Shown piece by piece: positions 54,712-63,666 of a stretch of 64,000 nucleotides of DNA. The first letter of the stretch is position 1; every line of letters begins with the position of its first letter. Made by a program: the position numbers and the translations under genes. The stretch comes from JABDQA01 sp963759125 (GTDB lineage: Bacteria; Desulfobacterota; Desulfobulbia; Desulfobulbales; Desulfocapsaceae). Location: assembly GCA_963759125.1 (NCBI GenBank), contig CAVWXN010000009.1, positions 1-64,000 of the forward strand. The letters run 5' to 3'. The notes beneath the pieces are model-generated. The model saw only the letters and a list, made by a program, of their open reading frames with translations, ran no database searches and was not told where the DNA came from.

Positions 54712-56041
54712 GGTCTTCGGCCCCCTGCTGCCCATCACGATTTTTTGGATCAGCCGCAGCAGCTGCCGGTGCAGATCCGGGAGAGCCTTTCTTGGATTTT
54801 GCTCCCTTCATCCCGGGACCGCCTTTCTGGCCTTCGAGACGAACTTTCATGCCCGCCACCGGGGTGGCGATATTGGAGACAATGAGCTTTTCTCCGGGCT
54901 GCACTTCATCCTGGAGCAGAACGGTCAACGGTCCCTTGAACACCGGCTCGACCCGGCGGATTTCCAGGGTCGAATCGGTGCCCAGCAGCCAGATAGTGTT
55001 GCTGTCGCGCAGATGGGCCCGCTTTAATGGGTAGACATCATCGAGTGTTTTACCGTCTATTTCAACCCGCACATAGGAGTTTAAGAACAGTATGGGTTGC
55101 CCCTGATTTTCTGGTTGCAGGCAGAGTGGATCCTTGACGGCAACGATCACCTTCGCCATCCGGCCGCCCTCCTCCAGATCGGCCGCCAACCGGATTACCC
55201 TGCCGCTTCGGAAATCGTCTGAACCACCTGAAGTTTTAGTGAAGATGCGTACGGTGGAACCCTGATCAGAATTTTGTTTGTTGGGAAACTTTATCCAGTC
55301 GAGCTTATCCACCGGCACCGCGACCAGCACCCAGAAAGAGTCTGTGCCGATCAGGTGGGCTACCGGAGCGGACTCTGTTACCCGGGATCCCAATTCAACA
55401 GATTTAGAGCGGATCACGGAGTCAAACGGTGCTTTTAGCGTTGTTCTTTCGAGTTCCAGGGCTGCCTCGGCAAGCTTCGACCGACTGGATTTCAGAACAG
55501 CTTCTTTCTGCCTGAGCTGCGGGAGTCTCAGCATCAGTGCTTTCTCCTCATCCCCCGCGTCTTCGCCGAGCAGTTCGAACTCCTTTTTGGCAACCCTTTG
55601 GTTGCCCATCTCCATAACCAAGTCTGCCTCTGCTCTGGCTACTTCGCTCTCCAGCTGACTGACTTTGAACTGATAGTTCGCCGGATCAATTTTCAAGACG
55701 ATCTGTCCCTCGGCCAACACTCCTCCAGGTACCACCTCCTCATTCAGGTAGACCACGTCACCCCCGACCGGGGATTTCAGGTCTACTTCGCGAGCCGCGA
55801 CTACACTGCCCATACCGCTGATAATTGTCTGCTCCGAGCTGAAGCTTATTGATTCAACCTGCACCAGGGTTTCAAATACCGGTTTCTGGCGGGGCAGCGC
55901 TTTGGGTGAGGTCTTCATGAAGTGCATGGCGACAAAAGCTCCGCCGGCCAGGATAAACAATGGGACAATGACGGAAAAGAAAACCATGCGCAAACGGCCT
56001 TGGCGGACTGGGCGCTCTGGGTCAGGGCTATTTGAGTTCAT
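54698..56041 (-). CDS. RND periplasmic adaptor (membrane fusion protein)
   Basis: 447 residues. An N-terminal anchor helix (RMVFFSVIVPLFILAGGAFVA) is followed by the lipoyl/biotinyl half-motif VVAAREVDLKSPVGGDVVYLN, a helical hairpin (VSQLESEVARAEADLVMEM to AALELERTTLKAPFDSVI) and beta-barrel parts. The C-terminus is a Gly/Lys/Ala-rich tail with GGPGMKGAKSKKGSPG, presumably disordered. It links the RND pump to the outer-membrane factor. It lies between the two genes on the same strand, with a ten-base gap upstream and an overlap downstream. The frame is intact. Confidence 0.92.
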   Translation of the reverse strand: MNSNSPDPERPVRQGRLRMVFFSVIVPLFILAGGAFVAMHFMKTSPKALPRQKPVFETLVQVESISFSSEQTIISGMGSVVAAREVDLKSPVGGDVVYLNEEVVPGGVLAEGQIVLKIDPANYQFKVSQLESEVARAEADLVMEMGNQRVAKKEFELLGEDAGDEEKALMLRLPQLRQKEAVLKSSRSKLAEAALELERTTLKAPFDSVIRSKSVELGSRVTESAPVAHLIGTDSFWVLVAVPVDKLDWIKFPNKQNSDQGSTVRIFTKTSGGSDDFRSGRVIRLAADLEEGGRMAKVIVAVKDPLCLQPENQGQPILFLNSYVRVEIDGKTLDDVYPLKRAHLRDSNTIWLLGTDSTLEIRRVEPVFKGPLTVLLQDEVQPGEKLIVSNIATPVAGMKVRLEGQKGGPGMKGAKSKKGSPGSAPAAAAADPKNRDGQQGAEDHARQ

Positions 56042-56050
56042 CTATCGACC

Positions 56051-57469
56051 TTAATTCTCCTGGTTGGAAATACCATAGGTAACTTCACCGGCGGCAAGTT
56101 CCATTTCCGGCAGGTCAATTCGGCCGCCCAGTGAACGGTAAAGCCCGATTCGATAATCGATCAGCTGCTGCCGGGCTCGCAGCAGTTCAGTCTGCAGCCC
56201 CTGAAAGGAGAGCAGGGCGGTGAGCACACGTTGATAATCCTGGGCTCCCTGCCGGTAACGGTCGCCAACCCGCTCCACCGTCACCTGGGCCAGATCGAGT
56301 CTGATTTGCAGATTGTCAATCAATTGTTGCTGTTCCTGCTCGAGAATCAGGGCGGTCTCCACTTCCCCAATGGCTTCGAGCACCGTCTGTCCATATTGGT
56401 GAAAGCTCTCACTGGCACGGGCCTGAGTCCTCTCCACCTCAGCCTGACGAAAACCACCGTCGAAAATCGGGCCAACCAGATTGCCTGCCAGACTGCTGAT
56501 CCAGTTGTTGAAGATATCACTGGCCTGCGCCCCTCCGGTGGAGACATCTGCCGACAGACTCAGACTGGGGAATTTATTAGCCACTGCTTCGGCAACCCGC
56601 TGGTCCGAGGCCAACAGAGAGAAGTATGCACTGCGGATATCAGGCCTCCTGACAAGCAGATCGCCCGGCAGCCCAGTCTGGGGCAGCGGCGGCAGTTCGA
56701 CAAGATCTTCTGGAGCGGGCGGGCTGGAGTTGCCCGGCATCAGACCGAGCAGAATAGCCAACCGCTGTTCGAGGTTATACAGACGGACCTTGAGGATGAT
56801 CAATTCACCGTTGTTTCTCTCGATCAACTGTTTCTGCTGCATGACGTCAGCAACACCAACCTGTCCGGCCTTAAACTGGGCGGTGATGATTTCAAGGATT
56901 TTCTCGTTGAGCAGACGCTGCTCGATTACCAGTTCCTGCTCCTTTTTTATTTCCGCAATCTGATACCAGACGCTGCCAATTTCAGAGGTAATAGTTATGG
57001 CAACCGTCTGCAGGTCGGCCTCCCGGGCCTCTGTGTCGAGCACTGCGGCTTCGGTGCGGGACCGCAGCTTGCCCCAGAGGTCTACTTCATAGGAAGCGGC
57101 CAGCCCGAGAGTAAGGCTAGTTGTACTGTCCGTCTCCTCCCGGGTGGTCCACGTCTCTCTGGCCACTCCTCTTCCGTCAAGCTCAGGATAGAGAGCTGCT
57201 CCCGCCTTTCTGGCCACGGCCTCGGCCTGCACCAAACGGTCATGGGCGGCCAGCAGGTTGAGATTGCCGGTCAAAGCCGTATCGATGGCACTGGTCAGAC
57301 CCGCATCGTTGAAAGTGAGCCACCAGTCAGGCTGCAGTATCGCCTGCCCCTGCCCGGAAAACTGATCCGGCAGCTCCAGCGGTTCAGGGGCTCTCTTGGT
57401 CACCTGTACGCAGGATGAGAGCAGGAAGACAAGCGCGATGACACGTATCTCGATCAGTCGCCGAGCCAT
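56051..57469 (-). CDS. outer-membrane efflux factor (TolC/OprM type lipoprotein)
   Basis: 472 residues from MARRLIEIRV at 57469; the upstream extension lacks a signal sequence context. The lipobox is LVFLLSSC, so the mature protein is lipid-anchored as in NodT-type factors. OprM/NodT features are PDWWLTFNDAGLTSAI, NLNLLAAHDRLVQAEAVAR, LGLAASYEVDLWGKLRS, and the repeat in LPGDLLVRRPDIRSAYFSLLA. Two long helical repeats build the periplasmic tunnel. It is the first gene of the three-gene efflux operon. Confidence 0.92.
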   Translation of the reverse strand: MARRLIEIRVIALVFLLSSCVQVTKRAPEPLELPDQFSGQGQAILQPDWWLTFNDAGLTSAIDTALTGNLNLLAAHDRLVQAEAVARKAGAALYPELDGRGVARETWTTREETDSTTSLTLGLAASYEVDLWGKLRSRTEAAVLDTEAREADLQTVAITITSEIGSVWYQIAEIKKEQELVIEQRLLNEKILEIITAQFKAGQVGVADVMQQKQLIERNNGELIILKVRLYNLEQRLAILLGLMPGNSSPPAPEDLVELPPLPQTGLPGDLLVRRPDIRSAYFSLLASDQRVAEAVANKFPSLSLSADVSTGGAQASDIFNNWISSLAGNLVGPIFDGGFRQAEVERTQARASESFHQYGQTVLEAIGEVETALILEQEQQQLIDNLQIRLDLAQVTVERVGDRYRQGAQDYQRVLTALLSFQGLQTELLRARQQLIDYRIGLYRSLGGRIDLPEMELAAGEVTYGISNQEN

Positions 57470-57815
57470 TAATCTCTTTCTTTCATTTGTTGTCCTTGTT
57501 GGGCCTGTAAGGTCTTGGTCAAATTCTGTCACCGGGACTTGCACATTTCGAGCCGGTCTCTATTGTGTGGCAATAACATATTAAAACCGATTGATATTTT
57601 TTTCACCTTACGCGTTTTGAACAGGCCAGTTAAGACCCAGGTGACGGGTAAATTTTATCCATAATACCAGAGAGCTGTGTGCTTTTTACCCAGCCGGCAT
57701 TGCCGCCGTAAGAAAGAGTTAACCGACAGCCGGCGCCTGAGGCTGCTTGTCGTTCATCAGAGTTTCTGGTATAGATCACCAGCTGAAGTACTCACCTAAC
57801 CACCTACATAGCGTT
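57470..57815. other. divergent intergenic region, efflux operon and lolA
   Basis: About 345 bases with no gene of credible composition. It must contain promoters for the efflux operon (left) and lolA (right). A possible AT-rich -10 lies around 57580-57600, but I could not define hexamers. No operator palindrome typical of TetR or MarR sites was noticed. Confidence 0.4.
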
Positions 57816-58538
57816 ATGAGATCACCCATTTACCAGTGTCGCTCCTATTGGAGAATATTTTTCATCTTCCTGGCCGTCCTGGCGGCAGACGCTGAGGCCT
57901 GGGCGGAGAGCCCGGAAATCCTGGCCACAATGCTGCAGGAGACTTACGCCGCCGTCGACAGCATCAGCTTTTCATTTTCCCAGACCACCAGCGGCCCCAT
58001 GACCGGCCGGCCCAAGTCCGGCATAGGCAACGGCCTCTATGCGAGAACGGCTGAAAAACCGCTGATGCGCTGGAACTACCTGGCACCTGATCCCCAGGTG
58101 GTAATCAGCGACGGTAGAACGATATCGATGTATTTTGAAAAACTCAATCAAATGATCATCTCCGAGGTTGACCAAGCCCAGACTGATATCCTCTTTTCCT
58201 TCTTTGCTGCCTCGGAACCGTTGGACAAACATTTTACCATTCTGCCACCTTACCTGGAAACCGATATATCCTCTGACCAATCTTCAGAAGAACTGCCCGA
58301 GATGCAGGCCTTGCGGCTGGAGCCTCTGGATAAAAACTCGCAGATTCAGAACATTCACCTATGGATCAGTGACGACTTGATCATAAGGAGAATAGACCTG
58401 CTCGATCATTTTGACACCAAAACCACCATCAATTTGTCGAACATCAATATTAATCCGCTTGATCTAACCGACCGGCAGGATCTCGCTGACAGGTTTGCCT
58501 TCATCCCGCCTGAGGGAACTGAGATAATCAGACAATGA
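57816..58538 (+). CDS. lolA: outer-membrane lipoprotein carrier LolA
   Basis: 240 residues. The ATG at 57816 starts a signal peptide (IFFIFLAVLAADAEAWA). The mature part has AAVDSISFSFSQTTSGPM, KSGIGNGLYARTAEKPLMRWNY, VVISDGRTISMYF, then NININPLDLTDR and a final FAFIPPEGTEII, the usual LolA pattern of an unclosed barrel with a C-terminal strand. It carries lipoproteins across the periplasm to the outer membrane. lolB, C, D and E are not in the window, though the FtsX-type ABC pair at 41.8-43.7 kb is a distant relative of LolCDE. Confidence 0.85.
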   Translation: MRSPIYQCRSYWRIFFIFLAVLAADAEAWAESPEILATMLQETYAAVDSISFSFSQTTSGPMTGRPKSGIGNGLYARTAEKPLMRWNYLAPDPQVVISDGRTISMYFEKLNQMIISEVDQAQTDILFSFFAASEPLDKHFTILPPYLETDISSDQSSEELPEMQALRLEPLDKNSQIQNIHLWISDDLIIRRIDLLDHFDTKTTINLSNININPLDLTDRQDLADRFAFIPPEGTEIIRQ

Positions 58539-58596
58539 GGGCCCACCATAAACCCATCTCACCAACTCTTATCACCCCAGAATCATAGGATTTCAG

Positions 58597-59802
58597 ATGG
58601 AACACGATAGTGACAGTTTTGCAGCACTTTTCAGCCAGAGTGAAGAAAAAACCCTGAGGAAACTATCCCCGGGCCAGAAAATCAAGGCAACAGTGGTAGG
58701 TATAGACAAAGAAACCGTTTTCCTCGATGTGGGTACCAAGAGTGAAGGGATCGTCGAGGCCTCTGAATTCATTGACGAAAACGGTGAATTATCGGTTTCT
58801 CCCGGAGACCAGGTAGAAGTCTATTGCCTCAAATCGGGAGCCGGCGGGCAGATCTTCACCGCCAAGCTCGGCTCAGGGGCCAGCAGTGCCCACCTCGAAG
58901 AAGCCTATCACAACTCCGTCCCGGTTCAAGGTTTTGTCAAGGCTGAGATCAAGGGCGGTTTCGAAATCACTCTCTCAGGCAATGTCAGGGGGTTCTGCCC
59001 CTTTTCCCAGATGGGCCTGCGACGTGTGGAAAACGCCGCTGAAACCTACCTCGAGACCCACATGAGTTTTCTGATAACCAAATTCGAGGCGGGAGGCAGA
59101 AATATCGTCCTTTCAGCCAGACTGCTGCAGGAGGAAGAGCGGCAACTGAAAAAGGAAGAATTACAGGAAGTCCTGGAGGAAGGACAAAGCATCGAAGGTA
59201 CAATCTCGGCCATCAGGCCCTTCGGCCTGTTTGTGGATATCGGCGGAATCGATGGACTGGTGCCAATTTCCGAGGTTGGCTGGAGCCGGGTGGATAACCT
59301 CGAAGATACCTATTCTATCGGCCAGCAGGTCCGGGCTGTCGTCAAAGGACTTGATTGGGAAAATGACCGGATCAGCCTGTCCATCAAGGAAACCCTGGAT
59401 GATCCCTGGGAGGCAGCGGTAAAAAATCTCTCAGAAGGCAAAGCCTATGTCGGTAACGTTGCCAGGCTCGCCCAGTTCGGCGCCTTCGTCACCCTGGCTC
59501 CCGGCGTTGACGGCCTCGTTCACATCTCCAAACTCGGCGGCGGAAGAAGAATTAACCATCCCAAAGAGGTGCTCGAGGCCGGGCAGAACCTCGAGGTGAT
59601 CATCGAAGCCATTGATCCCGCAGACAAACGGATCAGCCTCGTCCCCTCCGACTACGTCTCGCTCGAAGATGAGGAGGAAAAGGAGCGCCGGGAGTACAAA
59701 GACTACCGATCAAACCGGACGGGCCCGAAGAAAGAGGAAGCAAAGGATACCATGGGCAGCTTTGGGGCTCTGTTGAAATCCAAGCTGGAAGAAAAGAAAT
59801 AG
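58597..59802 (+). CDS. S1 RNA-binding repeat protein (ribosomal S1-like)
   Basis: 401 residues with four S1 repeats: about 25-95 (KATVVGIDKETVFLDVGTKS), 110-180 (GFVKAEIKGGFEITLSGNVRG), 195-272 (GTISAIRPFGLFVDIGGIDG, then ISLSIKETLDDPW) and 285-360 (GNVARLAQFGAFVTLAPGVD). A charged tail follows. The order and spacing match the short S1-like proteins found in addition to the six-repeat RpsA. It probably binds mRNA and may help translation initiation or RNA turnover. It is convergent with rlmB. Confidence 0.88.
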   Translation: MEHDSDSFAALFSQSEEKTLRKLSPGQKIKATVVGIDKETVFLDVGTKSEGIVEASEFIDENGELSVSPGDQVEVYCLKSGAGGQIFTAKLGSGASSAHLEEAYHNSVPVQGFVKAEIKGGFEITLSGNVRGFCPFSQMGLRRVENAAETYLETHMSFLITKFEAGGRNIVLSARLLQEEERQLKKEELQEVLEEGQSIEGTISAIRPFGLFVDIGGIDGLVPISEVGWSRVDNLEDTYSIGQQVRAVVKGLDWENDRISLSIKETLDDPWEAAVKNLSEGKAYVGNVARLAQFGAFVTLAPGVDGLVHISKLGGGRRINHPKEVLEAGQNLEVIIEAIDPADKRISLVPSDYVSLEDEEEKERREYKDYRSNRTGPKKEEAKDTMGSFGALLKSKLEEKK

Positions 59803-59811
59803 TCGCCTTCC

Positions 59812-60612
59812 TCAGTCAAGGGCCTGACGAAGCATTTCAAAAAGGATTACTGCCGCGGCCACAGAGCTGTTCAGGCTATCGATCTCGCCGGCCATCGGTA
59901 TCGAAACAAGCACATCGCAATGGCGCTTGACCAGCGGTCGCAAGCCGCTCCCCTCATTGCCGACTACCAGGCAGGCGGGTACATTGAAATCGGTCTGATA
60001 GATCGATCTGGCCTGTTCATCTTTGACCGCCCCGAATATCCAGCCCCCCGCCTCTTTCACTTTCTTCAAGGCCTCCGCCAGATTGGTCACCTGACTGATA
60101 TGCACCTTGGCAATCGCTCCCGCCGATGCCTTGGCGGCAGTTCCCGCCAGCGGTGCTGAACGGTCGCGGGTTAGAATCAGGTGAGTAACCCCAGCTGCGT
60201 GAGCCGAGCGGATAATCGCTCCGAGATTGTGGGGATCCTGGATTGAGTCGCAGGCCATCAGGCGCGGATTTGCTCCCTGTTGAGCCGCTTGCTGGAAGAA
60301 CTCGAGCAGATCCTCGAAGGGCAGCAGCGGCACCGGCGCACACTTTGCGACAATGCCCTGATGGTTCAGCGGTTCGGGACTTTCGGTGATCCTGATCCGG
60401 TCAACGAACAGACATTTGATCTTATGGCTGCGGGCTGAGTCGATAATCTCCTGCAGCCCCCTGCTCTGTTTTTTTTTCTGGACACACAGCTCGACCACCC
60501 TTTCCGGCTGGGTATGAAGAACTTCAAGGAGGGGATGGACCCCCCAGATAAGATCGTCGCTGTAGCGGATTCTGTGCTCCCGACTGGCTGGACTGTTTTT
60601 GCTGCGTCCCAT
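59812..60612 (-). CDS. rlmB: 23S rRNA 2'-O-ribose methyltransferase (RlmB/TrmH family)
   Basis: 266 residues of the SpoU knotted methyltransferase family. The N-terminal substrate-binding domain has IWGVHPLLEVLHTQPERV. The catalytic domain has DSIQDPHNLGAIIRSAHAAG, LVVGNEGSGLRPLVKRHCD and VSIPMAGEIDSLNSSVAAA, the three SpoU motifs. The most likely target is a 2'-O-methylguanosine in 23S rRNA, but a tRNA target cannot be excluded by eye. It follows gmk by three bases. Confidence 0.92.
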   Translation of the reverse strand: MGRSKNSPASREHRIRYSDDLIWGVHPLLEVLHTQPERVVELCVQKKKQSRGLQEIIDSARSHKIKCLFVDRIRITESPEPLNHQGIVAKCAPVPLLPFEDLLEFFQQAAQQGANPRLMACDSIQDPHNLGAIIRSAHAAGVTHLILTRDRSAPLAGTAAKASAGAIAKVHISQVTNLAEALKKVKEAGGWIFGAVKDEQARSIYQTDFNVPACLVVGNEGSGLRPLVKRHCDVLVSIPMAGEIDSLNSSVAAAVILFEMLRQALD

Positions 60613-60615
60613 AGA

Positions 60616-61221
60616 TCAGTGAGGCTCCCCGCAGGGCTGCCCGTTCAAGCCTCTTCTGCCTTCGGCACGGGCCGCTAAGATGATGGAGCAGAGCATGGTC
60701 ACCGCCTCTTCAAGCCTATCGTTAACGACCAGGTAGTGATATTTTGAACTCTGCATCATCTCCTCGACACTGTTGGCCAGGCGGGTGGCAATGGACTGTT
60801 CATCCTCGGTGCCTCGCTGGCGCAGCCGGGCTTCCAGCTCGGTTGCATCAGGTGGGGCTATGAAGATGTCGACATATTCCAGCTGAGTGTTCTGCCTAAT
60901 TATCTCGGCACCCTGTACATCGATGTCGAGGATCACATCGAAGCCATTGCGCAGCTTCTCTTCGATCGGGGCGGCCGCGGTTCCATAATAATTTTCATGC
61001 ACCTTGGCCCACTCCAGGAAAGCGCCTGCATCGATCATCTGCTCAAATTTATGATGGCTCACGAAATAGTAGTCTCGTCCCTCCTGCTCCCCCCGGCGGG
61101 ACGCTCTGGTGGTGTGAGAAATGGAAAATTCAAGACGCTCCACCCGGGCAATAACCTGTTTCAGAATGGAAGTTTTTCCCGTTCCCGAAGGAGCGGAGAC
61201 GATGATGAGATTACCGCCCAC
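60616..61221 (-). CDS. gmk: guanylate kinase
   Basis: 201 residues. The P-loop is IIVSAPSGTGKTSILKQVI, the GMP-binding segment is FSISHTTRASRRGEQEGRDYYFVS and YGTAAAPIEEKL, then VILDIDVQGAEIIRQ. It phosphorylates GMP to GDP. The frame is intact. It lies in the classical yicC-remA-gmk order, five bases after remA. Confidence 0.96.
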   Translation of the reverse strand: MGGNLIIVSAPSGTGKTSILKQVIARVERLEFSISHTTRASRRGEQEGRDYYFVSHHKFEQMIDAGAFLEWAKVHENYYGTAAAPIEEKLRNGFDVILDIDVQGAEIIRQNTQLEYVDIFIAPPDATELEARLRQRGTEDEQSIATRLANSVEEMMQSSKYHYLVVNDRLEEAVTMLCSIILAARAEGRRGLNGQPCGEPH

Positions 61222-61226
61222 GTAAG

Positions 61227-61517
61227 CTATTTCTCCTCCTCTTTGATGACTTCCCGGTGCTCTGCAAGATGGTACCCTTCCTGCAGTGCCGCCAGCCGCT
61301 GACCAATGGTGTCAGGCTGCACAGAGGAAAGAATCACATGATTCGAATCGGTGACGATAATCGATCTGGTTCGCCTCCCTTCGGTCACATCTATGAGGCG
61401 CTGGGAATTTTTGGCCAGTTCTTTGAGCTTTCGGGCCGGTGCCGAGCCGGTATTGATCACTGCCACCACCCGTTCCACCATGACGGTGTTGCCGTAGCCT
61501 ATATTGAGTAACTGCAT
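61227..61517 (-). CDS. remA: RemA-like (DUF370) regulatory protein
   Basis: 96 residues. The conserved N-terminal MQLLNIGYGNTVMVERVVAV, then TEGRRTRSIIVTDSNHVILSSVQPDTI (given only as parts) define DUF370/RemA, a DNA-binding regulator of biofilm matrix genes in Bacillus. In proteobacteria it is usually found, as here, between yicC and gmk with unknown targets. No further domain is present. Confidence 0.93.
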   Translation of the reverse strand: MQLLNIGYGNTVMVERVVAVINTGSAPARKLKELAKNSQRLIDVTEGRRTRSIIVTDSNHVILSSVQPDTIGQRLAALQEGYHLAEHREVIKEEEK

Positions 61518-61550
61518 CTTAGCCCCGGAGTCTTAGTTCGATATCGTTTT

Positions 61551-62432
61551 CTACTCAATATTCTGCACCTGCTCACGCATCTTTTCAAGCTCGCTTTTCA
61601 GGGATACAGTTTTATGAGCATTCTCGGCATCATTGATTTTTGATCCAATGGTATTAACCTCACGCAGAAACTCCTGGATCAGAAAATCGAGTTTACGCCC
61701 CACCGGTGCAGAACTGTCGAGCAGATCACTCAATTGCTCGATATGGCTGTGCAGCCTGACCATTTCCTCGGTGACGTCTGATTTGTCGACCAGAATGGCC
61801 ACTTCCTGAGCCAGCCTGGCCGGATCCAGATCGATAGTGCCCAGCAGTTTTTCGAGCCGTTCCCGCAGGACGTTTTCACGGTCTGCCATTATGGCTGGAA
61901 TGGATTGCTCAATGGAGTCAAGCACCTCAGTGAACACCTTCAGGCGCTCGCCAAGGTCTGCGGCCAAGGCCTCTCCTTCACGAGCACGCATGTCATGACA
62001 CTGGCCAAAGGCATCATCGATAGCCGTTTGCAGCAGTGGCCATATTTCTTCCAGATCTTCAGGCTGCTGCTCCCTGATCACGACATCAGGCAGATTGATC
62101 AACAGGGAAAGCTCGGTCTGACTTTTGAGGCCCAATTCACTGGCCAGTTCATCCAACCTATCCCTGTAAATCCTGGCCAGATTTACATCTATACCGATCT
62201 TGACCAGGTCGGAGAAGTCCCCTGAAACGGAAACTATCAGATCGACCCGACCCCTCTGATGGAAGTTGCTGATCTTCTTCCTGATCAGATCTTCCAGAGC
62301 AGCGTAGTTGCGTGGTAATTTAATCTTGGCATCAAGAAACCGGTTGTTGACGCTCTTGACCTCGACGGTCCAGATTCGCCCCTGGTTCTCAACCTCGGCC
62401 CGTCCATAACCGGTCATGCTTTTTAATGCCAT
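61551..62432 (-). CDS. yicC: YicC-family endoribonuclease
   Basis: 293 residues. It starts MALKSMTGYGRAEVENQGRI and VEVKSVNNRFLDAKIKLPRN, the YicC N-terminal signature, and ends with the DUF1732 domain: DKSDVTEEMVRLHSHIEQL, GRKLDFLIQEFLREVNTIGSK. YicC-type proteins cleave RNA and influence small-RNA stability in enteric bacteria. The same order with remA and gmk supports the assignment. The frame is intact. Confidence 0.95.
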   Translation of the reverse strand: MALKSMTGYGRAEVENQGRIWTVEVKSVNNRFLDAKIKLPRNYAALEDLIRKKISNFHQRGRVDLIVSVSGDFSDLVKIGIDVNLARIYRDRLDELASELGLKSQTELSLLINLPDVVIREQQPEDLEEIWPLLQTAIDDAFGQCHDMRAREGEALAADLGERLKVFTEVLDSIEQSIPAIMADRENVLRERLEKLLGTIDLDPARLAQEVAILVDKSDVTEEMVRLHSHIEQLSDLLDSSAPVGRKLDFLIQEFLREVNTIGSKINDAENAHKTVSLKSELEKMREQVQNIE

Positions 62433-62482
62433 CCTGTTGCTCCTTTCTTTATTACGGCCTGCCCGGCGCTAGAGCCACAACC

Positions 62483-62520
62483 AAAAAGGACGATGCCGGG
62501 CTTCAGCCCAGCATCGTCCT
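62483..62520 (-). terminator. intrinsic terminator after the Skp/OmpH gene
   Basis: Read on the minus strand, a 14-base-pair stem with one mismatch (62488-62501 with 62506-62520) is followed by five T residues. It lies about 20 bases past the skp stop and before yicC, separating the two transcripts. Confidence 0.8.
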
Positions 62521-62540
62521 CAGATCATCGAAGCTGCGCC

Positions 62541-63077
62541 TTATTGGGCAGCCATTGCAGCATCGAGTTCCTTGACAAGCTGATCGGTGATGTCCACCGC
62601 TTCAGTGTAAAAAATGACACCGGCCTTGGAGTCGAGAATAAGGGTGAAGCCATTCTTTTTACCAAACCCCTCCACCACACCTTCAAGTGCCTTTAGGATG
62701 GGTGCCAGTTCTTTGTCCTGCAGGGTTTTCAGTTCAAACCGGGCATCATCTGATTTTTCCTGCAGTTCGCGTCGCTTTTTCTGGAATTCCCTGACCTTCA
62801 CCTGTTTCGTTTCTTCACTCCAGGCCGAGCTCTTTTTTTCGATTTCACTCTGCATGTCTACCAGGTCCTGCTCTTCAGACTTGAACTTGGACTGCAGATC
62901 CGTCATCTTCTGATCAAATATTTCCTTGGCAGCCTTGCCCGAAACCGAAGTTACCAAAATTTTCTGGACATTCATGACACCGATTTTCATATCGGCAGCC
63001 CTCGCGGATTCCACCGAGACCAGCGAGACGCAAAGACACAACGATACAAAGCCAACAATTAACAATTTATTAAACAT
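62541..63077 (-). CDS. skp: Skp/OmpH-family periplasmic chaperone
   Basis: 178 residues from the ATG at 63077, which has GGAG six bases upstream; an earlier in-frame ATG at 63092 adds five residues. A signal peptide (LLIVGFVSLCLCVSLVSVESARA) is followed by IGVMNVQKILVTSVSGKAA, the Skp first strand, then a long charged coiled coil (DLQSKFKSEEQDLVDMQSEI to REFQKKRRELQEKSD) and the C-terminal KKNGFTLILDSKAGVIFYTE. It is a trimeric jellyfish-like chaperone for outer-membrane proteins. It lies after pal on the same strand. Confidence 0.9.
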   Translation of the reverse strand: MFNKLLIVGFVSLCLCVSLVSVESARAADMKIGVMNVQKILVTSVSGKAAKEIFDQKMTDLQSKFKSEEQDLVDMQSEIEKKSSAWSEETKQVKVREFQKKRRELQEKSDDARFELKTLQDKELAPILKALEGVVEGFGKKNGFTLILDSKAGVIFYTEAVDITDQLVKELDAAMAAQ

Positions 63078-63094
63078 GATAGCTCCAGGCAAAT

Positions 63095-63119
63095 AACAAG
63101 CGGGCCCCGAGGGCCCGCT
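63095..63119 (-). terminator. GC hairpin between pal and skp
   Basis: AGCGGGCCC (63099-63107) pairs with GGGCCCGCT (63111-63119) around a three-base loop. On the minus strand it follows the pal stop by about 31 bases, then reads TGTTATTTG, a weak T-tract. It may be a partial terminator or simply protect the pal message. Confidence 0.6.
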
Positions 63120-63150
63120 GTAAATTCAACTATGATTGGTTTAAAGACGC

Positions 63151-63666
63151 TTATTCGACGATGACGAAGTCAGCCCGACGATTCTGTGCCCAGGAGAGTT
63201 CATCATGACCATGCATGAGCAGCCGTTCTTCACCAAAACTGATGGTGCTCAGTCGGGAATCACTAATACCCAGGTTAACCAGATATTTCTTGGCGCCCAA
63301 AGCGCGGCGCTCGCCCAGTGCCATATTGTATTCACTGGTACCGCGGGGGTCGCAGTTGCCTTCGATGCGGATGTTGGTGCCGGCCTGGCTGCTCAGAAAA
63401 TCGGCGTTAGCCTCGATTCTGGGTACTTGATCCTTTCTAAGATCGGATGAATCGAAATCGAAGTAGACGGGCAGCATACCTTCGGACGTCCGGCCTTCTG
63501 AAATGCCTATCGGCTTTGACTCCAGCGATTCTTCCTTGCCCATGGCACCCTTGTCGGTAGACGGTTTCATCTCTTCATCGGTGACCTTATCCTTGGCACA
63601 GCCTGAGATGAAAACAAGGCTTAGGATCATTAACACCTGCAAGAGAACCTGGATTCTGCTTAACAT
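63151..63666 (-). CDS. pal: peptidoglycan-associated lipoprotein Pal (OmpA C-terminal domain)
   Basis: 171 residues. An AGGAGG ribosome-binding sequence precedes the ATG. The signal sequence ends in the lipobox VFISGC, so the protein is lipid-anchored. After a linker of about 45 residues the OmpA-like domain has LPVYFDFDSSDLRKDQ, IRIEGNCDPRGTSEYNMALGERRALGAKKYL (shown as pattern parts) and LSTISFGEERLL, with the peptidoglycan-binding Asp and Arg retained. It ties the outer membrane to the wall as part of the Tol-Pal system. tolB would be expected upstream, beyond the window edge. Confidence 0.93.
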   Translation of the reverse strand: MLSRIQVLLQVLMILSLVFISGCAKDKVTDEEMKPSTDKGAMGKEESLESKPIGISEGRTSEGMLPVYFDFDSSDLRKDQVPRIEANADFLSSQAGTNIRIEGNCDPRGTSEYNMALGERRALGAKKYLVNLGISDSRLSTISFGEERLLMHGHDELSWAQNRRADFVIVE